This document shows positions 1 to 17,445 of a DNA stretch of 64,000 nt, in pieces. The DNA comes from Hydractinia symbiolongicarpus (Eukaryota; Cnidaria; Hydrozoa; Anthoathecata; Hydractiniidae). Location of the stretch: NCBI RefSeq assembly GCF_029227915.1, contig NC_079884.1, positions 9,858,001-9,922,000 on the forward strand, in the 5' to 3' direction. The notes under the pieces were generated by a model that was given only the letters and a program-made list of their open reading frames with translations, was not told the origin of the DNA and ran no database searches. Numbering within the stretch: the stretch's first letter is position 1; each line of letters begins with the position of its first letter. The translations under genes were made by a program, and so were the position numbers.

Positions 1-2
1 AT

Positions 3-3000
3 AAAGAAAGTGATGCCTTACGTACGGTCAAGCCTTCTGAAAACACCGTAGAATCCACAGTACCGGATGTCAGGGTTGGTGCTTTTGAACAGTCGAATGA
101 GAAAGTGGGATTTGAAGCTGTGAGACAATATGAACAGAGCGGTACCCCTGACAGTTGGAGAAGAAACACTGAGCAAGCAGTGGCGAAGTTATTGCCAGAA
201 GAAGAGATTGGTAGTCGAAGTGAGAAAAAAACAATCACAGCCTCACCAGATCGACCGGGCGGAAAACAGGTCCTTGAAGATGGCGATACTGTTGTCGGAA
301 AGAAAAATATTCTTAACACCATCAAAGCTTTAGAAGAAAATAACTACCGCAGTAAGGTCAAATCTTTAAGCAACTTTTTGAAAGAATACACCAATGAAGA
401 TGAAGGAGGAAAGCAAAGATACGAAGCATGGTTGGCTGAACATCAGCACCCAAATTCTTGGTACTATGGTATACCTGTTGGCGGTGTAAAACGATCACCA
501 TTCAACCGAAAAAAGTCTTTTTTTCATTCACCAGCGTCTCCGACTGACCCGGTTGTAATTCATGACGATGACACCGGTTATATGAAGCGTTATAACGTGC
601 ATCCACAGATAACGTTTCCCCGTCAAATTCAATTTCATGACGACAAAAGGGCGAAAATCCCCAATAAACCACCAGCAAAGAAACGTAAGACCAAACACGG
701 CAACAAACGCAGAAGATATCGACGTAGCTTATGTGATTGCGCACAAGGTTGCGCAGATGACAAAGACATTGAGGCTTGCTTAAGTAATTGTGAAAACAAG
801 TGCTCTCCGTCTTTGGTGATACACGAGAAAGAGAACACAAGAGAAAGAAGAAATGCGAAATATCTAGGCGAAAAGAAAAACGCGAGTACAGTATTTGATG
901 AAGGTATTGTGAACGATATTGAAGAGGAAACAGCTTTTACTGCTGATAAAAATAAGAATGGCCGTAAGTCTTACATTTCAGAGGAAGATGATGTGGAGGA
1001 GAAACGCTTTAGGAATAGAAGAACTAAAAAAGCGTCCGCTCCTTCTAAGAAAAGTGTGATACCTATAGCACAGCGCAACTATGCTTATCCATACTCGTAT
1101 AATTTTAAAAATATGCTTCCACTCAAACGCGCCTTCGTTGAAAAACGAACTTCGATGCAAACACGCCCTCCTTTTCCCCAACACAGCAATCAATACACTA
1201 GTAATCTTCAAACAAATACTTACACTAATAAACGAACGATTCTAAATGACCGGCGACCGATGTCTCAATATTATATCTCACCCCAATACTACATGAAAAG
1301 TTATGTTCCCCAACAAACTAGGTATCAATCGTTTCAAAGATGGTATCAACCACAATCTACCAACGATAAACAAGCAAGTTTCTACTACAATAACGTCTAC
1401 CCAACACAAAGACAGTATTATGCGAAAAACATTGTACCGGGAGCCTCTCCTTATTACTATGGCAACTACGCAAGATACTATCAACAAAACAAAAATACTC
1501 CTTTATTTTACGCCAGGAATGGCGTACCCGCCAAACCTGCAGATGTAAAAGCTAAAATTCCTGCTCATAAAACGCCCTCTAACAAAAGAATTGTTAGTCC
1601 TGTCAAATACATTCATGACGAAGAACTTAAAATGAAGAAGTTTAAAGTTCAAACTGGCGCCAAAAGGATGTTGGTTTACCCTAATCACTTGGTGCGCAAA
1701 CCAGCTGAAACATCGAGGCCAATCGTGAGAACGGTAACGGTGATGAGACAAACACCGGTAACGCATCCAAATATAACTATCGACGAAAACAAAACATTCA
1801 CGGGAAATGTTGAGAAGTTGAGTTTAACGAAGAATACAACGAAATCGGCTAATATAAACAAAGAACATGAAGTGGAAAGCATGAACCAGGAAAAACACGT
1901 GAAAACAGATAAAAATGGTAATGATAATAAAACTGCTTCCAATGGTGAGAAAAGGATGAACAAAGTAAATAAATATAAGGCTGCCCTTATGCCTTCCAAA
2001 TCTGGAATACCATATTACGCCAGGCATACCGAATCGGGGAGTAAACGAAACATCGAATCAAATGCAGCCAGCGTTAGTAACAGCACAAATGCAACGACAA
2101 CTTCCAGCATTTCGAATGAGACAGTGGTAGACTTAAAGGAAACATTTGAAAAATATCTGAACAAAGATGACGTAGTTAACAATACTGCAGGGAATGTGAC
2201 AAATGATGTGATAAAAGAGAAAGGAAATATGACGAAAACTGGAGAAAGCAAAAGTAAAATCGTCAATAAGATTATGGAAGAAGAAAAGAAGGGTAGTGAC
2301 GAGAGAAGAAGAAATTCTTATTTTGCTATTGAGATTGCGGAAGATGAAGATGAAAATAAACCTGAGCCGACTGAAAAAGAGTTTGCTAAGAAAAAAACAT
2401 CAGATTTAGAGACAGCGAAAAAAGAAATTGAGAAGGAGGAAAAGGCTAGAGAGAGTCTTACTGATAAAAATGGAGGAATTGAAAATGTTATATTCGACAA
2501 CAATGTCGATGTGTCGTCAGTATTTTTCCGACATGACGCTAAATTGAATCGCAATCATGAGCAAAACACTACAGGTATTCTAAAAGATATTGAGAACATT
2601 CAACCGGCAAGTGGAAAAGGTTTTGTAAATCATACCGGAAGTGAGTTAAGCTACACCGATGCTGTGTTTCCGACGCAATCTTTTCATCGCGCGGCAACGC
2701 AGGGTTATCAAGATGTGGCCACAAAACCTTACATAGGCGTAGAATCTCCTAACAAAGCGTATGTTAAACAAGAAACTGTCAACAAAGCTTTTTTACATCA
2801 TGACCAACCCACAAAATTGTTCAGTTTAGATGTTCCAACTCTCCGACTAAAGCATCAATTAACTGCTATCACGAAACAATTCAACAACATCGATAACCCT
2901 ACCAAATCAAGTGAAAGTATAAATAGCTCTACTCAGTCGTTTCGTAAAGCAATAAACTCCACCCAGTCTTATTCCGAAGTTGACATCCCTACACAGCAGT

Positions 3001-6000
3001 TTCACAAATTGGAATACGCGACGGAACCAGTTATTAAGTCTGCCAATCCAACATTGCGATTTCATAGAATTATAAAACCAACTAGGTTTTTTCACAACAG
3101 TAAAGCTCCAACAAAACTGCGTGGTATTGAGAACATTACGAATATCGTTCAGCAGGAGGGTTCTCCTCCTCAAGAAGTTAACAAACCAACCCAAGCTGTT
3201 CATAAAGAGGAAGAGACGACAAAAGCTATGGAAAACACAGATAGTCCATCAAAAGCATTAGTAAGAGATACCAAACCTAATAAAGTAAAAACGCAGGTTA
3301 ATATTGTCAACGCTACGAAAGTCGAAGCAATGCTACACAATAAAACACTGGCTAACAACACAAAAATATTGAGTGGCGAAAAAAATGTAAGTCATGTGTC
3401 TAATGCCACCCGCGAGAGAGTGAAAACCTACCTAAGAAAGACCAAGGAGAGACTGATGATGGAAAAACTTCACACTCCAAAAGAAATTGAAGCAGTTTAC
3501 ACAGACCGTATAGATGGAGCAGAAACACAACGAGCTGTCCAAACTAACTTTGATGAAACTGAAACCAACATGCCGTACAAAGCATATTCGAATCATGACA
3601 ATGTCAATGGCGATTGGTTTGACACAGGCTTTCAACCAGATGTAAAAACCAAACAAGATATCAAAATGTCCAAATCTGGATTTCTTAATAAACTACTGAA
3701 GCCAAAGGACAGGGAAAATTCATACGATGTGTCTCCCACAAGTAGACAGGTTGAAGATAAAATTAAAAATATTGTAAACGCAGCAGAATTTACCGAACAA
3801 AGTGAACTCCAGAATCTGATTAAGGAATCTATCGGCACTGCCCTGAATGAAGAACAAGCAACATTAAATGGCGTAAATACGAAACACGGGTATAAAAATA
3901 TGAGTGATCTTGTCACTTCTGATGCTGATGCTGAAGCGAGCAGGCCTCCTAAAAGCGAAAATGGGGAAATGGCGAAAATAATGTCGGATTTTAAGGACGA
4001 GCTTGCACTGAATGAACAAGATCCTAGCTCTCCGATGATTGAAGATTCAAGCGACAAAGGAGATATCATGAGAGAGTTGAAAGTAAACGATCAACAAGAA
4101 TACAATGCGTTGAAATCTGATCTAGAAGGTTCACTTAATCAAAAGGAAAGGTTTCATGCCATGAAGAACTTTACAGACATTCAAGATGTTGATGATGAAA
4201 CTGGAGAGAAGAAACATGTCTTGCGTGGATTAAAAATATCGCGTAAAAAAAAGGATAAATCAGAATATAGCGAGATTAACACTAAGGTTAGCGAGTCTGA
4301 AGGCGGTACAACCTCCCTGTCTGCAAAGTCAGCCACCACAAAGCCTGAAGGAGATGTCAACTCAAAACTTAAAAACGAAAATTCCTTATCCTTTGATTCA
4401 TCGGACGAAAGGAAAGAGACAACGGCTTCTATTTTCCCAACTGCGAAGGAGCACAATTATCGCAAATATCAAATGGAGACTAACAGCGAGAAGCCAAGTT
4501 TGGCGGGAATTGAAGAAAAATGGAAGAAGGTTAAGGAACAGAACAAACATATCGCTGAAGAAGAGGATGAACGACTAAATGAAGAAATGCTATCGAGAAA
4601 AAATCATACTCCTTCGGAAGACAAAGGAGAAAACAAAAACGGTGATTTACTAAGTGCATACTTCAAAGAAATAGAAGGAAAGACAAAACTATCGGAAGGC
4701 AAAGAATTAAATTTGAGACAAGAGAAAAGACAAAAGAAAATTAAAGCTACTCTCGCCATGATCAACGATATAGAAAGTCAAATTGATGGTATGATACATG
4801 CGTCAGATAAGGTGGAACACAAAAAAGCAAAGAAAAGGGGTAAAGCCGCCATTTTTACTGAGTTGACAGGTAACAATGTTGAAAGTAAGGATTCTAATTA
4901 TGGGAGTGGCGAAACACATCGTGTAGCTTCTCGGAGAAAAGAAAAAATAAAGAAAACTGAAAGAATCAAAAGTAGCAGGAAGTTGAAAAAAAATGAGAGA
5001 AATGAAGATGAAGACGAGGATGAAAGAAACGAAGAATTAGAAGACGCTGATGGTAAGTTTGCGAATCTTGTGATTTATAATTTCAACCACTGATACTTAC
5101 CCAAAGGATTAAAATATGGTCACCACTTCTATATATTGTGATGATTTTGATGAATGGGGAAATAGTATTTTTCAAAAGAATTGCTTTTGTTGCAGACTGT
5201 TTTCTCTTAATGAAGTAGCCTGTGGTCATTTCCAAAGTAGCCTGTGGTCATTTCCAATATCACGACTTTCTTACGATCCCCAAAAACTACAGGGTATGCT
5301 AAGCATTAACAAAAAGAAAGAAGAATATGATGCAAGAATTTTAATAAGATAAAGCGACTTAACTTTGTTAATTATTCTGTTTTTTATTTCAATTAGATGA
5401 TGACGAGGACTATGCGGAAGAAAAAACTTCACCAAAGAGAAAACATGCCACACCCAAAACAGACGACGATGAATATGAGGACGAGGTCGGCGATGATGAC
5501 CACTTCGAACGGACTCACAAACAGGTAATGCCACGTAAGCATAAACATCAGTTTGAACAACCAATCACAGAACGGCACGATGAGCATGATGAGAACAGTA
5601 TCGCTAACGTGATTGCCTCAAACGACCAGCGAGTTAGGCAGCAACAAGCGAGTGAATTGCTTAACCTACAAAAGCAAGAGGTAAATGAAGATCTTCTGAA
5701 ATTAAAAGAAGTAACTCAAGATGGACTGCAGTCTATGTTTGCAAAAGCTGTTGCTAAGCAACAGAAGTTTATGGATGATATTCAAGGTCCAACTGAAGAT
5801 CAGAGTGAGGATTTAATCGCGAGAGATCAATTGCAAGACAATCCTTATAATAATGAGAATAATAATAATGAGAAACAATTAATGACAATTTTAGGGGACC
5901 AAATGTTACCCTATCAGAGAGAGCAAAATGAAATAGGGAACAATTATAACTTTGTGAATGAAGATGAAATTCCCAGTAATAGAAAAAGCGAAGTTGAAAG

Positions 6001-6106
6001 AGAAAGAGAAGACTTAGATGATGATCTTCTAGAACCGGAAGATAACGGCGACAATGACGACTTTTATGACGATGATAGACGGAGAAGAACCGTCAATCTC
6101 GTATAA
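3..6106 (+). CDS. Large charged low-complexity protein, 5' partial (at least 1919 aa)
   Basis: The reading frame is open from base 3 with no start codon, so the gene begins upstream. Exon A runs to 5052 (donor GTAAGTTT), the intron is 5053-5396, and exon B is 5397-6106, ending in TAA. The join keeps frame (5050 + 710 nt). I do not recognise a family. In order, the sequence shows a polybasic stretch followed by six cysteines in about 25 residues (about 660-810), a Tyr/Gln-rich stretch (about 1070-1515), a region rich in Asn-X-Ser/Thr sequons (about 1800-2250), roughly fifteen degenerate 8-10-residue repeats built on Thr-Gln/Lys-x-Phe/Tyr (2670-3130), and then a long Lys/Glu-rich tail ending in acidic runs. 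Scattered Lys-Arg pairs and sequons would suit a secreted, processed or matrix protein, but the signal-peptide region is outside the window, so this is inference. A nuclear charged scaffold is the alternative. Confidence 0.8.
2670..3130 (+). repeat. Degenerate 8-10-residue tandem repeats within the large protein
   Basis: Translated in the gene's frame, this stretch contains about fifteen successive units with the core T-[Q/K/L/R]-x-[F/Y], often preceded by Pro and followed by His-Lys/Arg. Examples are PTQSFHR, PTKLFSL, STQSFRK, PTQQFHK, PTLRFHR and PTRFFHN. Spacing is mostly ten residues (30 nt). The DNA has diverged far more than the protein core, so this is an old repeat under some constraint and not a recent minisatellite. 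Confidence 0.65.
5215..5256 (+). repeat. Two-copy 20-bp direct repeat in the intron of the large gene
   Basis: The string around GTAGCCTGTGGTCATTTCCA occurs twice in immediate succession within the 344-bp intron. No function is evident; it looks like simple slippage. Confidence 0.6.
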
Positions 6107-7717
6107 ATCACGTGTTACTTATATTTAAACGACATCTTGATGGGAAGGCAAGGATGTAATGTCAGCACAGGCAATGTTTAATCCACATGCGTTCAGGCCA
6201 TAGTGCTAAATGTCAATATGTACACGTCATATGGTCAACTTGTTTCCAGGCTTTGACACATGGTTTTGTTCTCTTCTAGAAACTGTAATCGAGCGAAAAA
6301 AATGAACGGGAGTAAGCGTGCATATATTCAATGGTTTTAACCATTTTTAGCATGATAAGAATTTTCTACCTGTCTAGTATTTTTTGAAAGCAATGAGTTT
6401 CTGTCATACTTAACACGGTTCGTGATTCATTTAGTAATACTAGCATTTCGCGCCGAAATCCTATTTCTTAACTTTCGATGAACTGCAGACACACCTTAGC
6501 TGACTGTCACGTGACTAGATTTACCATGTGGCTATATGCATATGTAATATTTTTATACACTGTAAGTTTTGTATTTAGTTTTAGTAGCTAATAATATAAA
6601 AAAATATCCAAAGTGGAAAAATTATTTTGCATCTTGTCAAATCATGTTGTAACAAACGTTGAAATACACGTTCTCGTCTTCAACACCGTATCCTCAGTGA
6701 GAGTAATCCTTCTCTCAAGAAGCTGGAAGTGTAAGCTTGTAACGTACCTTTGATATAAAACTGATTAGGAGATTTGTTTCGCTATGGTGCTGAGGCCATG
6801 CCAATAAAGTATAAAGCCGGGGCTCTGTTAATGTTCTGTTTTTTGGGGGTAAGTATAAAAAACAAAGCCAAAACAAACAAAGGAGGAAAGACAAATATGA
6901 TTCTTCTATTTCGCAAAACATCTAACAAAATTTAATACATGTTTATTTATGAGGATTACAAGCTCAGATAGGGAAATTTTGTAAGCATATACGAAACATA
7001 TTTCTCATCCTTGGTGAAACCTACATTTAAACACTGTTAGTCTTGTGTAATTATACCTTTATACCTTTAGTTTTGCGGCTGATGCATTTTAAAAGTTAAA
7101 AATAGGACCATTCCATCGGATCCATCTGGTTTTTCACATAAGAATATCTCAGTCTTATTTCACATTTCCACTTACTTAACATGTACAACCCCTTAGTAGA
7201 CATCTCGTGTGTCAGAATTAGGCGTCGAACTAAAACGAAAAATAAAAACTTGAGACGAGTTGGGTAAAAACGGCGCAAATAAACTCCTTAAAAATCGATT
7301 TTAGGTTCTCTAGATGCGCATATAACAAACACCGTACAATAAATGTTTAATAATGCATAAAATATTTTAAACGCATGTAGTAGATCAATATCCTCGCGTA
7401 TTTCAACAAAAGACTTTTTGCATTTATTTTCGTTGTTTTTAAAGCTACCATTTTGTTACACTCGCCAGAACAATTTAATAAACAAATAAATAATAAGTAT
7501 TTCTTTATGAATATTTTGCCGAATATTCCATTCGCTTGCCGCCAACTCACCAGAAGTGGACGCCGTAGGGGAAAGCACAAAGAAAAACCTATTTTCAAAA
7601 TCTGTGAGTATCTAATAAAGTAACTTTGTAAAAAAATATATAAGTACAATAATTTAATTTTTTAAGAAGAATACCAGCTTTTACTGAATTTATTTTCTTA
7701 CGTAGTAATTTACTACA
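6107..7717. other. 3' UTR of the large gene and intergenic space before DDX39B
   Basis: There is no coding exon here. An AATAAA polyadenylation signal lies at 6803-6808, about 700 bp after the stop codon, and an earlier weak AT-rich signal lies near 6590. The stretch from about 7300 to 7717 precedes the helicase start codon and must hold its promoter and 5' UTR, but I see no clear TATA box. Confidence 0.5.
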
Positions 7718-12187
<4,470 letters not shown>

Positions 12188-13018
12188 AATAGAAATCAAA
12201 CGAAGTTATGTAAAATATTTAACTGGCATTTTCGTTCACAAATAAATCCCCTCATGGCGTCATGTAAATAAAGTTTTAACAAGGATGGACACAATTTTAA
12301 ACGCAAATGAGATCTGAACAGTGTGTAAACTACTACTATTTTTATGATAACACAAACTACAAGTTTTGTAAAACATACTATGGATTGAAACATTTTTTTA
12401 AAACTTGTTGTTTTCTTTAATTACACGCTTTTTATGTCTTTATATCCGTTTTGCTTCAGAAACTGCTTTGCTGGACCGAACAGTCTCACATCTGAAGGTT
12501 GAAAATAGTTTGTCATGTTGACAGAGTCATAAAAAATCAAACAATTATTACTTTCCACGACCTTCAAAGCAGCTGTTGCAACTAGATCGAATTTTCATTA
12601 CAAATTTAAGAATACATTAGGGAAATATATTTACTATTTATAAAAAATGAATTATATGTTTCCAATTTGATGCTCAACGTATGTTTTCACCCCCACTTAT
12701 TTCTTTTTTCTTTGACATGTAAAACTTTAACATCTCCATTGAAAAACAAGAAGCCCAAGGGCAAGAAGATTTCAGCTTTCGGAGTCTGTTTTCGACTTTT
12801 TTGCTTTTGTTTTGAGTACTTGCGACATAGTAGGTTGTAAACTTTCATAATCACTCAAGTTCTTCACGGATTATGGGCGGTAGTGGACAACAGCTTCCAC
12901 TAGGCTCAGTAATACTGGAAATAATATTTTGGAAATCGTCCGATTTTTAGTTCTCGAAATGGTCAAACAGCATCCCTTGTCTAAGTTCGAAAATGCGCTG
13001 GCTGCACTTTCTGCAATG
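12188..13018. other. DDX39B 3' UTR and intergenic space
   Basis: Two AATAAA signals lie at 12241-12246 and 12267-12272. Beyond them I see no coding exon, repeat or RNA gene up to the SANT-like relic. Confidence 0.5.
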
Positions 13019-13851
13019 TCACATTAACATAGCTTGTGCCAACAGCTCAATCGAACGGCTTATGCCATTACTAAGGTCAGTTATTGCTTTACTAACAGAA
13101 CTAATACTTTCTGTGAAACTTTTGGTCGACTCTCTCATTGCGTCGGTCGTATCTTTTTTAAATTGGGAATCGTCTCTAGCTTCCTTGAATGGTCTAGTTG
13201 AGCAGGTGATAAATGTCTTTCCAGATTTTTCTTTTTATTATCGACAAGTTGTGGTATGTAACTTTCGTTTTCTCTGCTTTGGTTGAATGAATAAATCATC
13301 GCCAGTTTCCTCTTTATTACTTTCTCTAGGGTTGTTGGAAAAAGTTTCAAGTGGTGCAGATTCTTCAATGAGTTTCTCGTGGTCATTTAGGGCAGCTACA
13401 TCTGTTGAATTTAAAATAAAATCATCCCCTTTCACACCAAATTCAAGATTCAGTGTTTGCCGAACCTCCCCAAAAGTGAAATAAGTTTGTCATAGAACTC
13501 AAAAACTATTTTTCCACTTCTACCAGCACTTGTCACTGACTTTGAAAAATTTTGTCTCGTTTCTTTTACTTTCTCCTGTATTTTTTTTACTCTTTTTACC
13601 GGTTCGTTCGATTCCTTTTCAATCGCAGAAACGGGTCCAAGATAACTTTCATCATCTTTATACATTTCGGCCATAGCTATCCTTAATTCTCTATATAACA
13701 CTACTTTATCGGCATCAAAATCAAGATTTCTGTACAATATACGACTCTTGTAATTTAACATATATTCAATAAGATTATCAACAACATCTTGCTCCCATTT
13801 GAAGATTTTTCTTCGTGGTTTTACCTTATTAATTGATATGTGTAGCAACAT
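13019..13851 (-). pseudogene. Degenerate Myb/SANT-like (trihelix-type) DNA-binding protein relic
   Basis: Read on the minus strand from 13851, the first 125 or so codons give a helical N-terminal region beginning near KWEQDVVDNL. It resembles the Myb/SANT-like domain of a protein family that I recall as multi-copy in cnidarians. Near 13460 the frame breaks twice within about 40 bases: a WGGSANTES segment is in a second frame and LEFGVKGDDF continues in a third. Another frame change is needed near 13250 to reach a serine-rich helical tail that ends at TGA (13019-13021). The pieces lie in order and collinear, so this is one gene broken by indels. It probably derives from a dispersed, transposon-like or domesticated family. 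The family assignment is from memory of similar sequences and is moderate. Confidence 0.5.
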
Positions 13852-15340
13852 AAAAATTGTATTCCTTCCAAAAAACAGAACGTCATGATTGCAACCGCTT
13901 GATTATAAAAAGTATTAAAGATAATTAACTCCTATATATACGGAAGGTGGCACTCGAGGGCTAAAATATGCTGATATCAGCAGCAAAAATCTGAAAATCA
14001 TAAGGCAGAACAACATTTTTTCAAAATTACCCAGGGCTCCTCGACGTTATCCATCATCTTGGCCAGCGCTAAAACTTGTGAACGAGACGCGGTTGGAACC
14101 ATAGTGACTATGTTGGAACTAAGGAAGTCTTAAGTAATTTTTTTTTTTCATGGGATTTATTTGAATTATTTTTAATCCTGAGAACCACTTCGAATGTTTT
14201 CTGTAAATATGGTTTGTCAAAATTGATATGCTGTCAAAAACAGTTTATCGACGTCTCCAAAAATGTCTATATTCAGGAACTCATTTTTGGGTCCATTTCA
14301 TCAAACTGGTCTAAAACACATATAATACTAAGTTTCAAGTCATTATTTCAATTTTTACTGAAGTAATAGGACTTTTACTTAGTATAGTTTCACATCGCTG
14401 ACACCAAAATAGCTGCAGGGACTAATCGGTTTGAAATTAATTTATAATATTTTATAACAACCTTTTTTTCTGATGTGTTTTTATTTTCCTTCAAAAGTTG
14501 TTGCATAGCTTATGTAATGACATTAGGATAAGGATGAAAAAGTTACTGTGGGACATACAAATTTCCAGCGAGAAATTTGAAAACTAATAAATGACAAAAT
14601 CGCAAAAGTTTATCTTTAAAATTTTAATTTTTGTTAATGTGAAAGTAATCCACATGAGAAAGTTTCTGATGTTTTTTATGAAGAAATCTTCCATATTACC
14701 GATATAATATACCAGTAAATTGATGAACAATGAATTTTCCTGCAGGTGTTCTCAAATATGTGTAATATAATTTTAAAAACTGTGATGTAATTTTCCTCTT
14801 AAGTTTTGACTTTTAACCCAGCTAAAAAGCCTTGTCCTTTCATACTTAGTCTCGCTAGCTAAGGCCAAAATGTTTAATATTCAAACTTGACCTACTTTAC
14901 TGAGTATTAAGAAATAAATGCTAGAATAATCCTTAATCTAGCTATAGGGCACCTGTAAGAACAACATAAAACAACATCAAGCCTGTTCTCTTTTGTAAAC
15001 AAACCCTGTGGTATTTTGTAGTAAATACCAAATTTTATGTGTGCATTTATTGCGCTTATGAGTGCACCCAAAGTGCCCTGTACGTAAATCCTAAAAATTT
15101 ATGTCATTAGCTCACTCTTCACGGATGACACCACGTAACAAAGAAACCGTACTTTGCTATTTTCCGTAACCTATACCGGGATTTGGTTGTGATATATATA
15201 TCAGAATTTATTGTCCTTAAATCAAAGTATACACAGGCAAAAGAAGATTTTTATTTGCCTCGGAAATCGGGTACTTGAAAGTCACTACAATAGAGAAATA
15301 TTTTGTTATGATTTGAATTATCATTAAGAGACAAAGTGAA
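13852..15340. other. Intergenic, no gene seen
   Basis: AT-rich sequence with stop codons in all frames at short intervals. I see no convincing exon, RNA gene or terminal-repeat pair. Confidence 0.4.
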
Positions 15341-15356
15341 AAGTCAAGAAAACATT

Positions 15357-15555
15357 GTTGATGAGGAATTTAATGCATTTTTTAAGGAGCTCGTTGGTGA
15401 TTCAGAATGCCAAATGGCAGCAGATGAATATATTGATTTTGATGACAAAACAATGAAAGATTGAACTACTTGACAGTTTTAAAGACCTCAACAAAGAAGA
15501 AACGCGCAGGCTAATGTTTTTAAGTATGGTCAAAATTTGCAAAATTCGCGAAAGT
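15357..15555 (+). pseudogene. Possible decayed transposase C-terminal fragment
   Basis: One frame gives about 35 codons containing DEEFNAFF and ADEYIDFDD before a TGA near 15463, and a shifted frame continues with about 30 codons (ELLDSFKDLNKEET). The acidic ADEYIDFDD pattern recalls the C-terminal tail of Tigger/CENP-B-like (pogo) transposases. It is too short to be sure, and no catalytic domain is recognisable nearby. Confidence 0.2.
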
Positions 15556-15614
15556 TAACTTGAGTTGTATAGCTTTACTATGTGACATATAAACTACTAC
15601 CATTGCACGTGAAA

Positions 15615-15695
15615 TGTCAACCTCGTCCCAAGGGCCTTTTAGTTTTTTAATGTAAAAACACCTAAAAAGCCTTCGTGACGAGTTTAGTAAGTAGA
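15615..15695. repeat. Foldback element of the CCTCGTCCCCAGG family, degraded
   Basis: Begins CAACCTCGTCCCAAGGGCCTTTTAG and returns with CTAAAAAGCCTTCGTGACGAG, so the two halves are imperfect reverse complements. It is related to better-preserved copies near 27160, 36765 and 44456. Confidence 0.45.
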
Positions 15696-17436
15696 AACCC
15701 TATATTTGTAAATTTTGATGGGGAGTGGATATACGACATTTAGAACAAAAATGGTAGACAGAGACACTGGTAAAAGGTTGTTAGTGTGTTAGCGGTTATG
15801 TTAACACACCAGCATTGACGCTGAATCTCCTTCCTTTTATGTGTTTCTTCTAAGAATTTATAATGTAGGCAAAATGATGTCAAAATAAGTTGTTCCACAT
15901 GTCTCAAAAATGAAGACGTCATAAAAACATTGTTATAAATCGTCACTACGTTTTTTAAAATTTTTAAACATACTTTAGCTCTCCCTCATAGATTTAATTT
16001 AGCATTGCCGCGATTTTTGATTTTGGCATGATAGACGGACAGAAAACCCTAGAAAATGGAACAGTAAATTAAATTACTGAAAAGAAAGAAAAAAACTCAA
16101 ACACGTTGTTATTCACACACCCGAACCCCCGTCCTTCACATATAAACACAGACGTCTGTTACTTGTCTCAAGGTACAAGGTTTTGATTAACATCAATGCT
16201 GGAGTGATGACCTGGTTTCTACAACCTTTAATTTTATACCCCTGGAGGCTGACGTAATGGTGAATAATTTCTCATGCACGCGGAAACCAAGTGTTATTTT
16301 TTTGATAAATAAAAGAGAATCAGCGGTTCTCAACATATTTGTACAAAGACGACAGATAAAATCAATTATCATTATTTTGAGTACAAAAATTGCGAATAAG
16401 AGAGCAAGAAATTTTATAACTTCAATGGTATGTGTTTTATGATTGCTTTAAAGTACATTAAAATTGTCATCTTTTCCATCTTTGTCTTACTTATTATAAT
16501 TTAACGTAGTATCATTAAAATTTACATTTACATTTCAATCGTTTCCATGGAGCAAACATGTTTTAGTATTTGTTCAAAAAATCCTTTTATCTGTTAAAAT
16601 GTTTTTATATCCATTCAAAAGGATTAATAATCAAGTGTAGCTACACAGGCTATTAAATAAGTTGTTTATGCACGCTGATACACGAAAAAATATTTTCAAT
16701 GAAAAAGAATTGACGCAAAGATTAAAGTTATGGATAATTTGACTACATTTTCTTAAAATAGAAATTTATTTAGTTGGGGCGACTCACGAAGCTGTTTCAA
16801 TTATCAAATTAACATTAAGATTCACCGTTCTCACTCTACTGATAAATCAATGTTCAAAACTTAATGGGTTTTCTTGTAGTAGACAAAAGAAGTTTTTGTT
16901 GTAGCGTGTCGAGGACATTTTAGATGACTATAATTAAACTGTTTCCAAGCAAGATCACACAAGTGAAATATTAATATTGTGGCATTATGCTTATGTTGAA
17001 ATTTGTTTATATCTTTAGCTTTTTGTTCGATTTTTTTTGATTTGGTCCTAACCTTTTCAGTATAATTCGCTTGATTTCCTTAAAAGTTTGTTTTTACTAA
17101 AAGAAGTTGAAACATTTATTTTTTCCCAGTGGCTGTCAATTGAATCTCATTTTCAGAACACAGTATGGTATAATACTAAGTATTATGCGCATCCTGTTGT
17201 GTCTTCACAGTCGTCGATTTTGTTGTAAAACAGGTGCAGTGTGCAATTGAACTTTTTAGTTGTTGAGTTAGGAGAGCCAGCGCTTTTTCCTGTTTTAAAT
17301 AATTCGATACTCGTCTTGCATTTGTATTATATTATTGGTTACATGCATGATAAAGATTGTAGTAGGCATAACGCACACAAAATTCCGCCATATTTGTTTA
17401 TGTTGTGTTCATTTGTAACCGTGCTCTTTTATCTAG
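15696..17436. other. Intergenic, no gene seen
   Basis: No convincing exon or RNA gene. The region upstream of 17437 is presumed to contain the 5' UTR or promoter of the 17446 gene; an acceptor-like TTTTATCTAG ends at 17436. Confidence 0.35.
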
Positions 17437-17445
17437 ATATTAAAC

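Noticed and set aside
1278-1999. Several long minus-strand frames across the large gene
   Set aside because: They are shadows of the low-complexity sense frame and rich in Phe/Leu/Val as expected for antisense of Lys/Glu/Asn codons.
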